The translations under genes and the position numbers were made by a program. From Pseudomonas gingeri (GTDB lineage: Bacteria > Pseudomonadota > Gammaproteobacteria > Pseudomonadales > Pseudomonadaceae), in assembly GCF_013386115.1 (NCBI RefSeq), contig NZ_JACAOR010000010.1, forward strand, positions 186,001-250,000: DNA of 64,000 nt, given 5' to 3'. Shown here in pieces: positions 33,552-41,793 of the stretch (the first letter of the stretch is position 1; every line of letters starts with the position of its first letter). The notes below the pieces were generated by a model that was not told where the DNA came from, searched no databases, and worked only from the letters and a program-made list of their open reading frames with translations.

Positions 33552-34953
33552 GGTTCAGTACCTCGCGAAGGGCGTCGATCAACTGGTCGATGTCCGCGTC
33601 CTGATGCAATTCGGTCACGCAGTACAGCGCGCTTTGCCCGAGCTCCGGGAACTCCCGGCTCAGGTCATGCCCGCCGAAGATGCCCCGTGCCAGCAAGCCC
33701 TGGTTGATGGCCGCCACCGACTGGCCGCTGGCGTTGAAATCCACCACGAACTCCTTGAAAAAACCGTCGCCATAGCGGATCGAAACACCTGGCAGCTCAT
33801 TCAGGCGTCGCGCCGCCTGATGGGCCTGGGCAACGATCAGCTCACCGACGTCGACAAATCCCTGCGGCCCCATCAGCGACATGTACACCGCGTTGGCAAT
33901 GGCCCACAGGTACACCGAGTTACCGGTCCAGTCCTTGCCGTTTTCGCGCAAGCCATAAGACGACTGCTCGGCCAGGGACAGGCCGAAACCGACTTCCCCC
34001 GGATGCGCGGTGGTGGTGATGCTGATCAGCAGCGTGGGGTATTCACGGGCGTAACGCTCTTCGTCGCGCGTGGCGATAAAGCCGCCCAGGCCGCCGCCGC
34101 CGTACATCGGAATGCCCAGCGTCTGGATGGTGCCCACCACGATATCGGCACCGTAATCCGGCGGGGCCGCCAGTACGCCAAGAGAGATCGGGTCGACGCC
34201 GACCACGAACTCCGCGCCCTGGGCGTGGGTCAACTCGGCAATGGTCGCGGCGGCGCCATCGATCAGGCCGAAGTAGTTGGGCGCCTCCAGGTACACCGCC
34301 GCCACATGGCTGCCAAGTTTGCCCTTGAGGTCCTCCAGGTCCATCACGCCGGTCACCGGATCCGCGGCGACAAACTCCAGCTGCAACTCATTGGCCATGT
34401 TCGGTTCGCAGTAGTTGCGGATCACCGCCAGCCGCTCCGGATCAATGATTCTCGGCAACAGCAGGGTGTGACGCCCGTTCAGGCGCGAGGCCATGCGCAA
34501 GGCATGCCCGGCGGCACAGCCCCAGCTGTAGACCGGCAGGCCGACATACTCGCATCCCACCAGTTCACCCAACTGGCTGCTGAACTCGAACCATGCCTGG
34601 CAACGTCCCTGGTCGGATGAAGGCGTGCCCCACACCGACGTCAGAAACTCACTGCGACCGGCAATCTCATTGCAGATGGCGGGCACATGATGCTGCCAGC
34701 AACCGCCACCGAGAAAGCTCAGGGTTTCGGCGCAATTGCGGTTGCGAGCGAGGATCTCGCGCAAATGACGGCTCAGGGTCGCCTCTGAGCGCATAGCGCC
34801 CATAAGTTCGGGCTTTTCCTGCAATCGGTGAGCCTCAGGAATCTGTTCGAAAAGCTCTTCAACAGATTCGATACCAAGGATATTCAACATCTCCTGCTTG
34901 ATATCTGGCAGGGCGTTGGCCATAAACGGATGGGCTGATCTGGGTTGACTCAT
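33544..34953 (-). CDS. gcvPA: Glycine dehydrogenase (decarboxylating) subunit 1-like protein
   Basis: A 469-residue GcvPA homologue. The start at ATG 34953 follows GGAGGTAAG. Family features are LRLQEKPELMGAMRSEATLSRHL near the N-terminus, FLGGGCWQHHVPAIC, GTPSSDQGRCQAWFEFSSQLGE and a GGGLGGFIATRDEERY loop. In true GcvPA the equivalent regions are PYTPYQAE and MPGRLVG-like; here they read PSSDQGR and ATRDEERY, hinting at a diverged substrate pocket. Transcribed with gcvPB-like 32013, divergent from the AcoX-like gene. Confidence 0.82.
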   Translation of the reverse strand: MSQPRSAHPFMANALPDIKQEMLNILGIESVEELFEQIPEAHRLQEKPELMGAMRSEATLSRHLREILARNRNCAETLSFLGGGCWQHHVPAICNEIAGRSEFLTSVWGTPSSDQGRCQAWFEFSSQLGELVGCEYVGLPVYSWGCAAGHALRMASRLNGRHTLLLPRIIDPERLAVIRNYCEPNMANELQLEFVAADPVTGVMDLEDLKGKLGSHVAAVYLEAPNYFGLIDGAAATIAELTHAQGAEFVVGVDPISLGVLAAPPDYGADIVVGTIQTLGIPMYGGGGLGGFIATRDEERYAREYPTLLISITTTAHPGEVGFGLSLAEQSSYGLRENGKDWTGNSVYLWAIANAVYMSLMGPQGFVDVGELIVAQAHQAARRLNELPGVSIRYGDGFFKEFVVDFNASGQSVAAINQGLLARGIFGGHDLSREFPELGQSALYCVTELHQDADIDQLIDALREVLNHE

Positions 34954-34981
34954 CTTACCTCCGGACGCAATATGAGGACGA

Positions 34982-35011
34982 ATGCGAACTTAAGTTTGTA
35001 TTGCGCACAAT
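34982..35011. promoter_or_regulatory. Operator-like sites in the gcvPA/AcoX-like divergent gap
   Basis: ATGCGAACTTAAGTTTG (34982-34998) holds an inverted GAAC/GTTT around TTAA, followed at once by TATTGCGCACAAT (34999-35011). The latter carries the TGCGCACAA core found at the other cluster promoters. Position is 29 bases before one start and 54 before the other. Confidence 0.5.
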
Positions 35012-35065
35012 CTACGTGGCAATGCTGACACTCGCAACTGCTCAATCACCCGAAGGCGAGTATCG

Positions 35066-36172
35066 ATGGCGTTCAAGATCGGCCTGCTCATCAATCCCTT
35101 CGCCGGACTCGGCGGAACCACTGGCCTGAAGGGCAGCGACGGCGCCGACATGGTGGCCCTGGCGCTGGAACTGGGCGCCCGCCCCAAGGCCCATGAGCGT
35201 TGCGTGCGCGCACTGCGACGACTGGTCGGTGGTGATGCGCAGGTCGTGACGGTGACCGGCGAAATGGGCGAACGCGCCTGTCATGAGGCCGGTTTGCCCG
35301 CGCAAGTCATCGCCACCCCACCCACCGAGCGCTCGGCGCGCGATACTGTGGAGGCCTGTCATGCATTGCTCGCCGAGACCGTCGACCTGCTGCTGTTCGC
35401 CGGTGGCGATGGCACCGCCCGCGATGTGGCGGCAGCCACTGCGACCACGCCGACGCTGCTGCTCGGTATTCCCTGCGGGGTGAAAATGTATTCCGGCGTG
35501 TTTGCCCGCTCGCCTGAGCATGCCGGTGAAGTCGCCCGCCAGTGTGCCGGTGGCGGGGTCGGCAGCCGCGAGGCCGAGCTGCTGGATATCGACGAAAACG
35601 CTTCCCGTAACGACCGTGTCAGCACCCGCCTCTACGGCTACGCGCGCGTGCCCGCCGACCCGCGGCACATGCAGGGTGCCAAGTCCGGCAGCGCCAATCC
35701 GGACCACGCCGTGGAGGCCGAGGCAGCTTTGTTCGCCGCCCGGATGCATCCGGAACATGTCTATTTCCTGGGTCCCGGCCGCACGATCCAGTCGCTGGCC
35801 AGGCACCTGAGTGGAGAAGCAACGCTACTCGGCGTCGACGCCTACCTCGGTCGGACATTGATTTGTCGCGACGCCAATGAAAGCGATCTGCTCGCACTCG
35901 CCACACGCCATCCCGCACATGTGGTCGTCAGCCTCACGGGCGGCCAGGGTTGCCTGTTCGGCCGCGGCAACCAGCAGATCAGCGCCGCCGTTCTCGCCCT
36001 GATCGCCCCGGCACATCTGCACGTATTGGCGAGCAGCGCGAAAATCGCCGCCCTGCCCCAGGGACAGTTGTTCGTCGACAGCGGCGATCCGGCACTCGAC
36101 GCCCGTCTCAGCGGTTTTATCCGGGTACACACAGCACCGGGACGCAGCGCCATGGTGCGCGTCGTTCACTGA
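35066..36172 (+). CDS. ATP-NAD kinase-like protein (AcoX/COG3199 type)
   Basis: A 368-residue protein of the NAD-kinase/diacylglycerol-kinase fold. The N-terminus reads GLLINPFAGLGGTTGLKGSD, the catalytic GGDGTARDV lies near residue 113, then IPCGVKMYSGVF and a C-terminal GQGCLFGRGNQQIS segment. It is longer than housekeeping NadK (about 295 residues) and fits the group that includes AcoX of acetoin operons. AcoX function is not established, but its relatives sit beside lipoyl-dependent decarboxylase systems, as here with GcvPA/GcvPB. It is followed by the dehydrogenase gene at 36206 in the same operon. Confidence 0.85.
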   Translation: MAFKIGLLINPFAGLGGTTGLKGSDGADMVALALELGARPKAHERCVRALRRLVGGDAQVVTVTGEMGERACHEAGLPAQVIATPPTERSARDTVEACHALLAETVDLLLFAGGDGTARDVAAATATTPTLLLGIPCGVKMYSGVFARSPEHAGEVARQCAGGGVGSREAELLDIDENASRNDRVSTRLYGYARVPADPRHMQGAKSGSANPDHAVEAEAALFAARMHPEHVYFLGPGRTIQSLARHLSGEATLLGVDAYLGRTLICRDANESDLLALATRHPAHVVVSLTGGQGCLFGRGNQQISAAVLALIAPAHLHVLASSAKIAALPQGQLFVDSGDPALDARLSGFIRVHTAPGRSAMVRVVH

Positions 36173-36205
36173 TTTGTTCATCCTAAAAAAACAACAGGAG
36201 AGCCC

Positions 36206-37204
36206 ATGAACCCATCCTCCCACGTGGTCGCCGTTATCGGCGCCGGCAGTATCGGCGTGGCATTCGCCATCGTCTTTGCCCGCGCCGGCTGGAGCGTGCG
36301 CCTGCAGGACCCGGACAGCCAACGCCTGAAACTGGCCAGCCAGGAAATCGCCAGTCGCTGCGCGGAGCTGGTTCACTACGGCCTGCTGCAGGAAACGCCC
36401 GACGTACTGGTGTCCCGGGTCAGCCTGTGCAGCGATCTGGAAAGCGCGGTGGCCGGCGCCGACCTGATTCAGGAATGCGCCCCGGAGCGGCTCGACCTGA
36501 AGATCGAACTGTTCCGTCAACTCGACAGCCTGGCCCCTCCCGACGCGATCCTGGCCAGTTCGTCCTCGGCCCTGACGGCTTCCAGTTTCGCCGACACCCT
36601 GCCCGGACGCAGTCGTTGCCTGGTCGCGCATCCGGGCAACCCGCCGTACCTGCTGCCGGTGATCGAGATCGTCCCTGCCCCGTTCACCGCCGTGCAGCCT
36701 GTCGAGCGGGCTCTGGCGTTGTACGCGCAAGCGGGCCTGACGCCCGTGCGCCTGCAAAAGGAAATAGAAGGCTTTGTGTTCAATCGCCTGCAAGGCGCGT
36801 TACTGCGTGAAGCCTATTGCCTGGTGCGCGACGGCATCACCTCGGTCGCCGACATCGATAAGGTCGTCAGCCAGGGCCTGGGCCTGCGCTGGGCATTCAT
36901 GGGGCCCTTCGAGACCGTCGATCTCAACACCCGTGGCGGCATCGGTTCGCATGCCCTGAAGATGGGCCCGGCCTATGCCCGCATGGGCGCCGAACGCGGA
37001 CAGCACGATCCCTGGACCGCCGACCTGGTGGCCATGGTCGAAGGACAGCGTCGGGCATTGGTGCCGCTGGAAAACTGGGAAGAACGGGTCGCATGGCGAG
37101 ACCGCGCATTGATGGAGCGGGCCAGCGACCGGTTGAAGCGGGAAAGGCAACAGGGCCACGTCATCGATCAGCACGGTGCAGGTCACGTAGAAACAGAAGC
37201 ATAG
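36206..37204 (+). CDS. 3-hydroxyacyl-CoA dehydrogenase-like protein (L-gulonate dehydrogenase/lambda-crystallin type)
   Basis: A 332-residue NAD-dependent dehydrogenase with AGGAG 5 bases before the ATG. The Rossmann motif is IGAGSIGVAFAIVFARAG, the catalytic region SSSSALTAS then AHPGNPPYLLPVIEIVP, and the second-domain Asn is in FVFNRLQGALLREAY. The HPxNPPY form is typical of L-gulonate 3-dehydrogenase/CRYL1 and carnitine-dehydrogenase-like members rather than fatty-acid enzymes. Likely oxidises a beta-hydroxy acid in the linked pathway. Confidence 0.85.
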   Translation: MNPSSHVVAVIGAGSIGVAFAIVFARAGWSVRLQDPDSQRLKLASQEIASRCAELVHYGLLQETPDVLVSRVSLCSDLESAVAGADLIQECAPERLDLKIELFRQLDSLAPPDAILASSSSALTASSFADTLPGRSRCLVAHPGNPPYLLPVIEIVPAPFTAVQPVERALALYAQAGLTPVRLQKEIEGFVFNRLQGALLREAYCLVRDGITSVADIDKVVSQGLGLRWAFMGPFETVDLNTRGGIGSHALKMGPAYARMGAERGQHDPWTADLVAMVEGQRRALVPLENWEERVAWRDRALMERASDRLKRERQQGHVIDQHGAGHVETEA

Positions 37205-37248
37205 GGAGCCTCCGTCAGGGGGTCATCTGGCCTACTTATCGGTCCCTC

Positions 37249-37272
37249 CTCCACGGCATGATAAACGTGGAG
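37249..37272 (+). terminator. Possible terminator hairpin after the dehydrogenase gene
   Basis: CTCCACG (37249-37255) pairs with CGTGGAG (37266-37272) 45 bases after the stop at 37204. The tail is TCTCCTGATATTC, without a clear T-run. Confidence 0.4.
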
Positions 37273-37306
37273 TCTCCTGATATTCTCACTGAATCAGGGA
37301 CCATGG

Positions 37307-37444
37307 ATGACCACTCTGATTGAACTCAATTCAATACTCGCGGCAGCAGAAAAGATAAAGGGGGGAGTTGCCCGAACTGCGGCCACGCTGAGAGTCGTGC
37401 TGCCGCCGGCGGCGAAGTTTTTCCGCGATGAACAGATAAAATGA
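37307..37444 (+). CDS. Possible small protein (45 aa), unknown
   Basis: ATG 37307 follows GGGA with a 6-base gap and opens a 45-residue frame (MTTLIELNSILAAAEKIK start, then RTAATLRVVLP) ending at TGA 37444. It lies in the 459-base gap 37205-37663 before the polysaccharide operon, which otherwise holds only the hairpin at 37249 and A+T-rich sequence likely to contain the operon promoter. No family recognised; it may be chance. Confidence 0.25.
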   Translation: MTTLIELNSILAAAEKIKGGVARTAATLRVVLPPAAKFFRDEQIK

Positions 37445-37663
37445 ACCATTCTGAAAACAGTTCGACTATATCTTCTTCAGACAAGTCGATTTGTATCAGA
37501 ACTGAAACCCGTTAAATGGAGTAAAGAGTCCCTTTTTATTAGCCTGTCGAGATATCATCAAGAACTTGTAGGAAAAGGACTTCGGGCAATAATACGAAAC
37601 TCGCCGGCCAGAATGCGAAACTTTCGCATCATACTAATTAAAACAGCCATCCGGAGGCGACCA

Positions 37664-38479
37664 ATGATTGTGACAAGGACGTCGGGCGGAATTTTTTCCA
37701 GCCCGTGGCAGCACCGGGAACTGCTGCTGTCAATGATCAAACGGGAGATACTGGGACGCTATAGAGGCTCGATGATCGGGCTCCTGTGGTCATTCCTCAA
37801 TCCGTTGTTGATGCTGGCGGTCTATACGCTGGTATTCAGTGTGATGTTCAAGCAGAAATGGCAGGGAGGCAGCGAATCGCGGAGCGAATTCGCCCTGCTG
37901 GTATTTGCCGGCCTGCTGGTGTTCAACATCTTCTCGGAGTGCGTGCAGCGCGCTCCGACGCTGATAGCTGCCAACGCGAACTACGTCAGGAAGGTCATTT
38001 TCCCGCTGGAGATACTTCCCTGGGTGACCCTTGGCTCGGTGCTGTTGCATGCCATGGCAAGCTTGTCGATCTGGCTGGTTTTCCACCTGCTGTTCATCGG
38101 CCTCCCCCCCCTCACGGCCCTGCTGCTGCCCTTGGTACTACTGCCCCTGGTGCTCTTTTGCATGGGCATCTCCTGGCTGCTGGCCGCCGTGGGCGTTTAT
38201 CTGCGCGACATCGGCCAGGTGACCGGCGCCTTCACCACCGCGCTGTTGTTTGTGTCGGCGGTTTTCTATCCGATCAGCGCCTTGCCCGAAGCGTATCGGC
38301 CATTGCTGCTGCTCAATCCGCTGGCACTGATCATCGAACAGGTTCGCGATGTGCTGTTCTGGGGAGTGGCGATCAATCCACTGGACTGGGCGACCGGCCT
38401 GGTACTGGCGTTCGCGATAGCCTGGCTGGGCTTCCAGTGTTTCCAGCGAATGCGCAAGGGATTTGCCGATGTCCTCTGA
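37664..38479 (+). CDS. wzm: O-antigen/polysaccharide ABC exporter permease
   Basis: Start at ATG 37664, with GGAGG at 37653-37657. The 271-residue ABC-2 type permease has six hydrophobic segments and the family start SSPWQHRELLLSMIKREILGRYRGS, then LGLLWSFLNPLLML-like and AVFYPISALPE segments. Wzm-type permeases export lipid-linked polysaccharide across the inner membrane. It overlaps the ATPase gene by 11 bases and heads the operon. Confidence 0.9.
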   Translation: MIVTRTSGGIFSSPWQHRELLLSMIKREILGRYRGSMIGLLWSFLNPLLMLAVYTLVFSVMFKQKWQGGSESRSEFALLVFAGLLVFNIFSECVQRAPTLIAANANYVRKVIFPLEILPWVTLGSVLLHAMASLSIWLVFHLLFIGLPPLTALLLPLVLLPLVLFCMGISWLLAAVGVYLRDIGQVTGAFTTALLFVSAVFYPISALPEAYRPLLLLNPLALIIEQVRDVLFWGVAINPLDWATGLVLAFAIAWLGFQCFQRMRKGFADVL

Positions 38480-39752
38480 TTTCGCGGTGCAAGTGACAGG
38501 ACTGGGCAAGTGTTTTCATATCTACGACAGCCCCCAGGACAGGCTGTGGCAAATGCTGTCTCCCCGAAAGAAGCCGCGTTACCGCGAACTGTGGGCGGTC
38601 AAGGACGTCTCGCTCACCATCGAGAAGGGCGAGGCGATCGGCATCATCGGTCGCAACGGCAGCGGCAAGTCGACACTCTTGCAGTTGATCTGCGGCACGC
38701 TCGATGCCAGCCGTGGCACGGTTGTCAGCCATGGCCGCATCGCAGCGTTGCTGGAGTTGGGTTCGGGCTTCAACCCCGACTTCACCGGCCGTGAAAACGT
38801 GTTTCTCAACGGTGCCATACTGGGGCTGAGTCGCACCGAGATCTCCCAGCGATTCGATGATATCGCCGCCTTCGCCGGCATCGGTGACTTCATCGACCAG
38901 CCGACCAGGACCTACTCCAGCGGCATGCTCATGCGCCTGGCCTTCGCCGTTTCCGTCTGGGTGGAGCCCGATATCCTGATCGTCGATGAAGCACTCGCGG
39001 TTGGCGATGCTTCCTTCCAGTTCAAGTGTCTCCAGCGCCTTGAGGCGCTTACCCAGCGCGGCACCACACTGCTGTTCGTCTCCCATGACATGAGCATGGT
39101 CAAGCGCTTCTGCAAACGAGCGCTCTACCTTCGCGATGGCCAGGTCCGGGCCAACGGTCCGCCAGACGACGTCGCCGAACGCTACCTGCTGGACATGCGC
39201 GACGAGCAACGCCGCTGGGCCAGCGGGGACACGGTGTTGGTGTTGCCCAAGGAGCATCTGGCAAACACGGGCGGCATTGCCTTCGGCACCGACGAAGGGC
39301 GCATTCTTTCGGCCTGCTTCACCAATACCGGAGGGATGCACTCGACCTTTGTCCACGGCGAGATGATCGAAGTGCGCATTGAGGTGCTGATTCGTGAATC
39401 CATCGCCTTGCCAAGCATCAGCCTGACCATCCAGGAGCCACGCCTGCTGGTGATCGGCGGCGCCAACCTGGCACTCGAACCGCAAGCCGCCCATGCAGGC
39501 TGGCGCAAGGCGTCCGTCACGGCCCGCTTCCCCTCGCGCTTCGCCGCCGGCCGATACCACATCACGCTGAAGCTGATGAATGGCCATACCGAGGAAAGTG
39601 CCCACCTGATCGAAAAACAGGTCGCGCTGATGACGTTCGATACCCTGGTGGAGAGCAACGCCTTCCTCGGCATTGTCGATCTTGGAATCGAGCCGCTGTA
39701 CCCCGCAACCAGCAGTGCACCGCTGCCAGAACCCGAAGCAGAAAGGAGATGA
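38469..39752 (+). CDS. wzt: O-antigen ABC exporter ATPase with C-terminal carbohydrate-binding domain
   Basis: Start at ATG 38469 (AAGGG 8 bases upstream). The 427-residue protein has Walker A GRNGSGKSTLLQL near residue 60, ALLELGSGFNPDFTGRENV, the signature YSSGMLMRLAFA and Walker B ILIVDEALAVGD. Residues after about 260 form the beta-sandwich extension of long Wzt proteins, which recognises the capped end of the glycan. This implies export of a terminally modified polymer. The neighbours include a pyruvyl-transferase-like and an oxygenase gene that could make such a cap. Confidence 0.9.
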   Translation: MSSDFAVQVTGLGKCFHIYDSPQDRLWQMLSPRKKPRYRELWAVKDVSLTIEKGEAIGIIGRNGSGKSTLLQLICGTLDASRGTVVSHGRIAALLELGSGFNPDFTGRENVFLNGAILGLSRTEISQRFDDIAAFAGIGDFIDQPTRTYSSGMLMRLAFAVSVWVEPDILIVDEALAVGDASFQFKCLQRLEALTQRGTTLLFVSHDMSMVKRFCKRALYLRDGQVRANGPPDDVAERYLLDMRDEQRRWASGDTVLVLPKEHLANTGGIAFGTDEGRILSACFTNTGGMHSTFVHGEMIEVRIEVLIRESIALPSISLTIQEPRLLVIGGANLALEPQAAHAGWRKASVTARFPSRFAAGRYHITLKLMNGHTEESAHLIEKQVALMTFDTLVESNAFLGIVDLGIEPLYPATSSAPLPEPEAERR

Positions 39753-41071
39753 GCCCCAGCGTGGAAAAGGTCATGAGCAGAGTCTGGCAGATAGCGATTC
39801 ACGGCACCTTCGACGTAGAGAACTACGGCGATCTGCTGTTTCCTGTCATTGCCGAAGAAGAATTGTCCCGCCGCCTGGGTGCGGTGCAGATGCACCGGTT
39901 CTCCTATCACGCGAAGAGCGCCGCGCAATGGCCCTACGCCGTGACCTCGCTGACCGAGCTGCCGAAGATTGCCCATCGCCTGGATGCGACCCTGATCGGT
40001 GGTGGCTTTATCATTCGCTTCGACAAGTTCGTTGCCGAGAACTACCTGCCCCCTTCCCCCTCCATTCATCACCCGACCGGTTACTGGCTCACCCCCGCCC
40101 TGATGGCCGTGCAACATGGCGTGCCGCTGATCTGGAACGCCCCCGGCATGCACTGCAACGATGTGCCGGAGTGGGCCAGGCCGCTGTTGAAACTCGTCAT
40201 CGAACAGAGTCCCCACGTCAAGGTTCGCGATGCGCTGTCGCAAGCCACCCTGCAGCAATTGACCGAGCACGGCCGGGTCGAGGTGCTGCCCGATACGGCG
40301 TTCGGCCTGCCACGGCTGCTGGATCTGCAAGCCCCGTCCGCAGAGTTGAACAATCTTCGCAGCCAATATGGCCTGGACGGGCCCTATCTGGTGGTGCACG
40401 CCATCGGGGGCCTGGAGAGTTTCCTCGATCTCTGGCGCCGTCACAGTGCTGAATTCACCGATCTGCGCCTTCTGGTCGTGCCCATCGGGCCGGTTCTCGG
40501 TGACCACGCGTCAGCGCTGGGAGAGCCGCTGGATCGCTCGGTGACATTGCCATTCTGGCCCTCGCCGCTGCTGCTGGCCGAACTGATCGCTCACTCTGTC
40601 GGCGTGGTCGGGCACAGCTATCACCTGGCAATCAGCGCAATCGCCTTTGGCCTGCCGGTGTTCTGCTCGGCGGATCTGAAAAACGGCAAATACACGGCGT
40701 TGCCGGCCTACGGGCGCGTCTTCCAGGTGAGCCACGACCAGGAGCTGGACCCTCACTGGTTTGCCCGACAGCTCGGCAGGCGTCCCCTCCCCGCCGCCAC
40801 CCGGCAAGCCGCAGCGCAGTTGGACGAGCACTGGGACCGGGTCGCAGAGCTTGTTGTCGCCGGCCGCGTCGCCGAGCCGGAGGGGCTGAGCCGCTTCTGG
40901 CAATCCCTGCCAATGCAGCTCGAAAGCTTGCAGGCACGACAGACCGAGAGCCTGCAGGCACAGCGGATTGAGCTGGAGGCCAGCAGACGGCAGTTGGCAC
41001 AGTTGCCGATGTCGGACCTGCGACGTCTCTACCATCTGTTCAAGAGGTTTTTTGCAAGGAGCACGCAATGA
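39749..41071 (+). CDS. Polysaccharide pyruvyl transferase family protein
   Basis: A 440-residue protein. The ATG at 39749 overlaps the wzt stop, but the AGGAG there abuts the codon; ATG 39773 (GGA 7 bases upstream) is an equally good start. The N-terminus HGTFDVENYGDLLFPVI and IGGGFIIRFDKF, then HGVPLIWNAPGMH and VGHSYHLAISAIAFGLPV, mark the pyruvyl-transferase (CsaB/WcaK) fold. The last 70 residues are a Gln/Leu-rich helix, perhaps a coiled coil. It may add ketal pyruvate to the polymer; some family members have other sugar-transfer roles. Confidence 0.82.
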   Translation: MSPSVEKVMSRVWQIAIHGTFDVENYGDLLFPVIAEEELSRRLGAVQMHRFSYHAKSAAQWPYAVTSLTELPKIAHRLDATLIGGGFIIRFDKFVAENYLPPSPSIHHPTGYWLTPALMAVQHGVPLIWNAPGMHCNDVPEWARPLLKLVIEQSPHVKVRDALSQATLQQLTEHGRVEVLPDTAFGLPRLLDLQAPSAELNNLRSQYGLDGPYLVVHAIGGLESFLDLWRRHSAEFTDLRLLVVPIGPVLGDHASALGEPLDRSVTLPFWPSPLLLAELIAHSVGVVGHSYHLAISAIAFGLPVFCSADLKNGKYTALPAYGRVFQVSHDQELDPHWFARQLGRRPLPAATRQAAAQLDEHWDRVAELVVAGRVAEPEGLSRFWQSLPMQLESLQARQTESLQAQRIELEASRRQLAQLPMSDLRRLYHLFKRFFARSTQ

Positions 41072-41793
41072 TCAACCTGGAAAAGATCGCCCGGCAACAG
41101 TTGCAACACCATCCGTATCGCTGGGCAGAAATCGGTGGCCTCTACAGTGCCGAAGATGCTGCTGCACTGGCCGAAACCTATCCCCACGATCACTTCAAGG
41201 TGGTCCAGGGCTACGGCGGCGAGAAAAACTACGAGTACGAAGCCAGGCAACTGATCGCCATGACCGACGGCGAGGTGGTCAACCCACAGGCTTTGAGCCC
41301 GCAGTGGCGGCAACTCGCCCGGGATCTGCGCTCAGCGGCCTACCGGCAGGCACTGGGAGCATTGACCGGGGTGGACCTGAGCCAGGCGCCCATGGAGGTC
41401 AACCTGTTTCATTACGGTCCCGGCGCGAACCTGGGGCCCCATCCCGACCTGTCCGACAAGGTGGTCACCCATATCCTCTATTTCAACGAAACCTGGGACC
41501 CCCGGTACGGTGGCTGTCTGCAGATCCTGAACTCGCGAGATCCCGACAGCGTTGCCAGGGAGATATCTCCCCTCGTCGGCAACTCGGCGGTGCTGGTCCG
41601 CTCCGACACCTCGTGGCATGCCGTGTCACGGGTGATCGACCATTGCAGCGTCTCCCGTCGCAGCGTCACCGTGACGTTCTATCGCCCTGGCTCGACCAGC
41701 TCCATGTGGCCCGAGGGCGACGACACGCCACTGCATGACTACCCTCGGCAAAAATCTGCGTCCTCCGAAAACAGGGCCGGCGCATATGGCTGA
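41068..41793 (+). CDS. 2-oxoglutarate/Fe(II)-dependent oxygenase
   Basis: A 241-residue double-stranded beta-helix oxygenase. The iron facial triad is visible as HPD (GPHPDLSDK) and the distal His in SDTSWHAVSRV, with RRSVTVTFYRP supplying the 2-oxoglutarate-binding Arg. YGGCLQILNS is the connecting strand. It overlaps both neighbours in the polysaccharide operon. Such enzymes are rare in O-antigen operons; a role in sugar or cap modification is inferred. Confidence 0.83.
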   Translation: MINLEKIARQQLQHHPYRWAEIGGLYSAEDAAALAETYPHDHFKVVQGYGGEKNYEYEARQLIAMTDGEVVNPQALSPQWRQLARDLRSAAYRQALGALTGVDLSQAPMEVNLFHYGPGANLGPHPDLSDKVVTHILYFNETWDPRYGGCLQILNSRDPDSVAREISPLVGNSAVLVRSDTSWHAVSRVIDHCSVSRRSVTVTFYRPGSTSSMWPEGDDTPLHDYPRQKSASSENRAGAYG

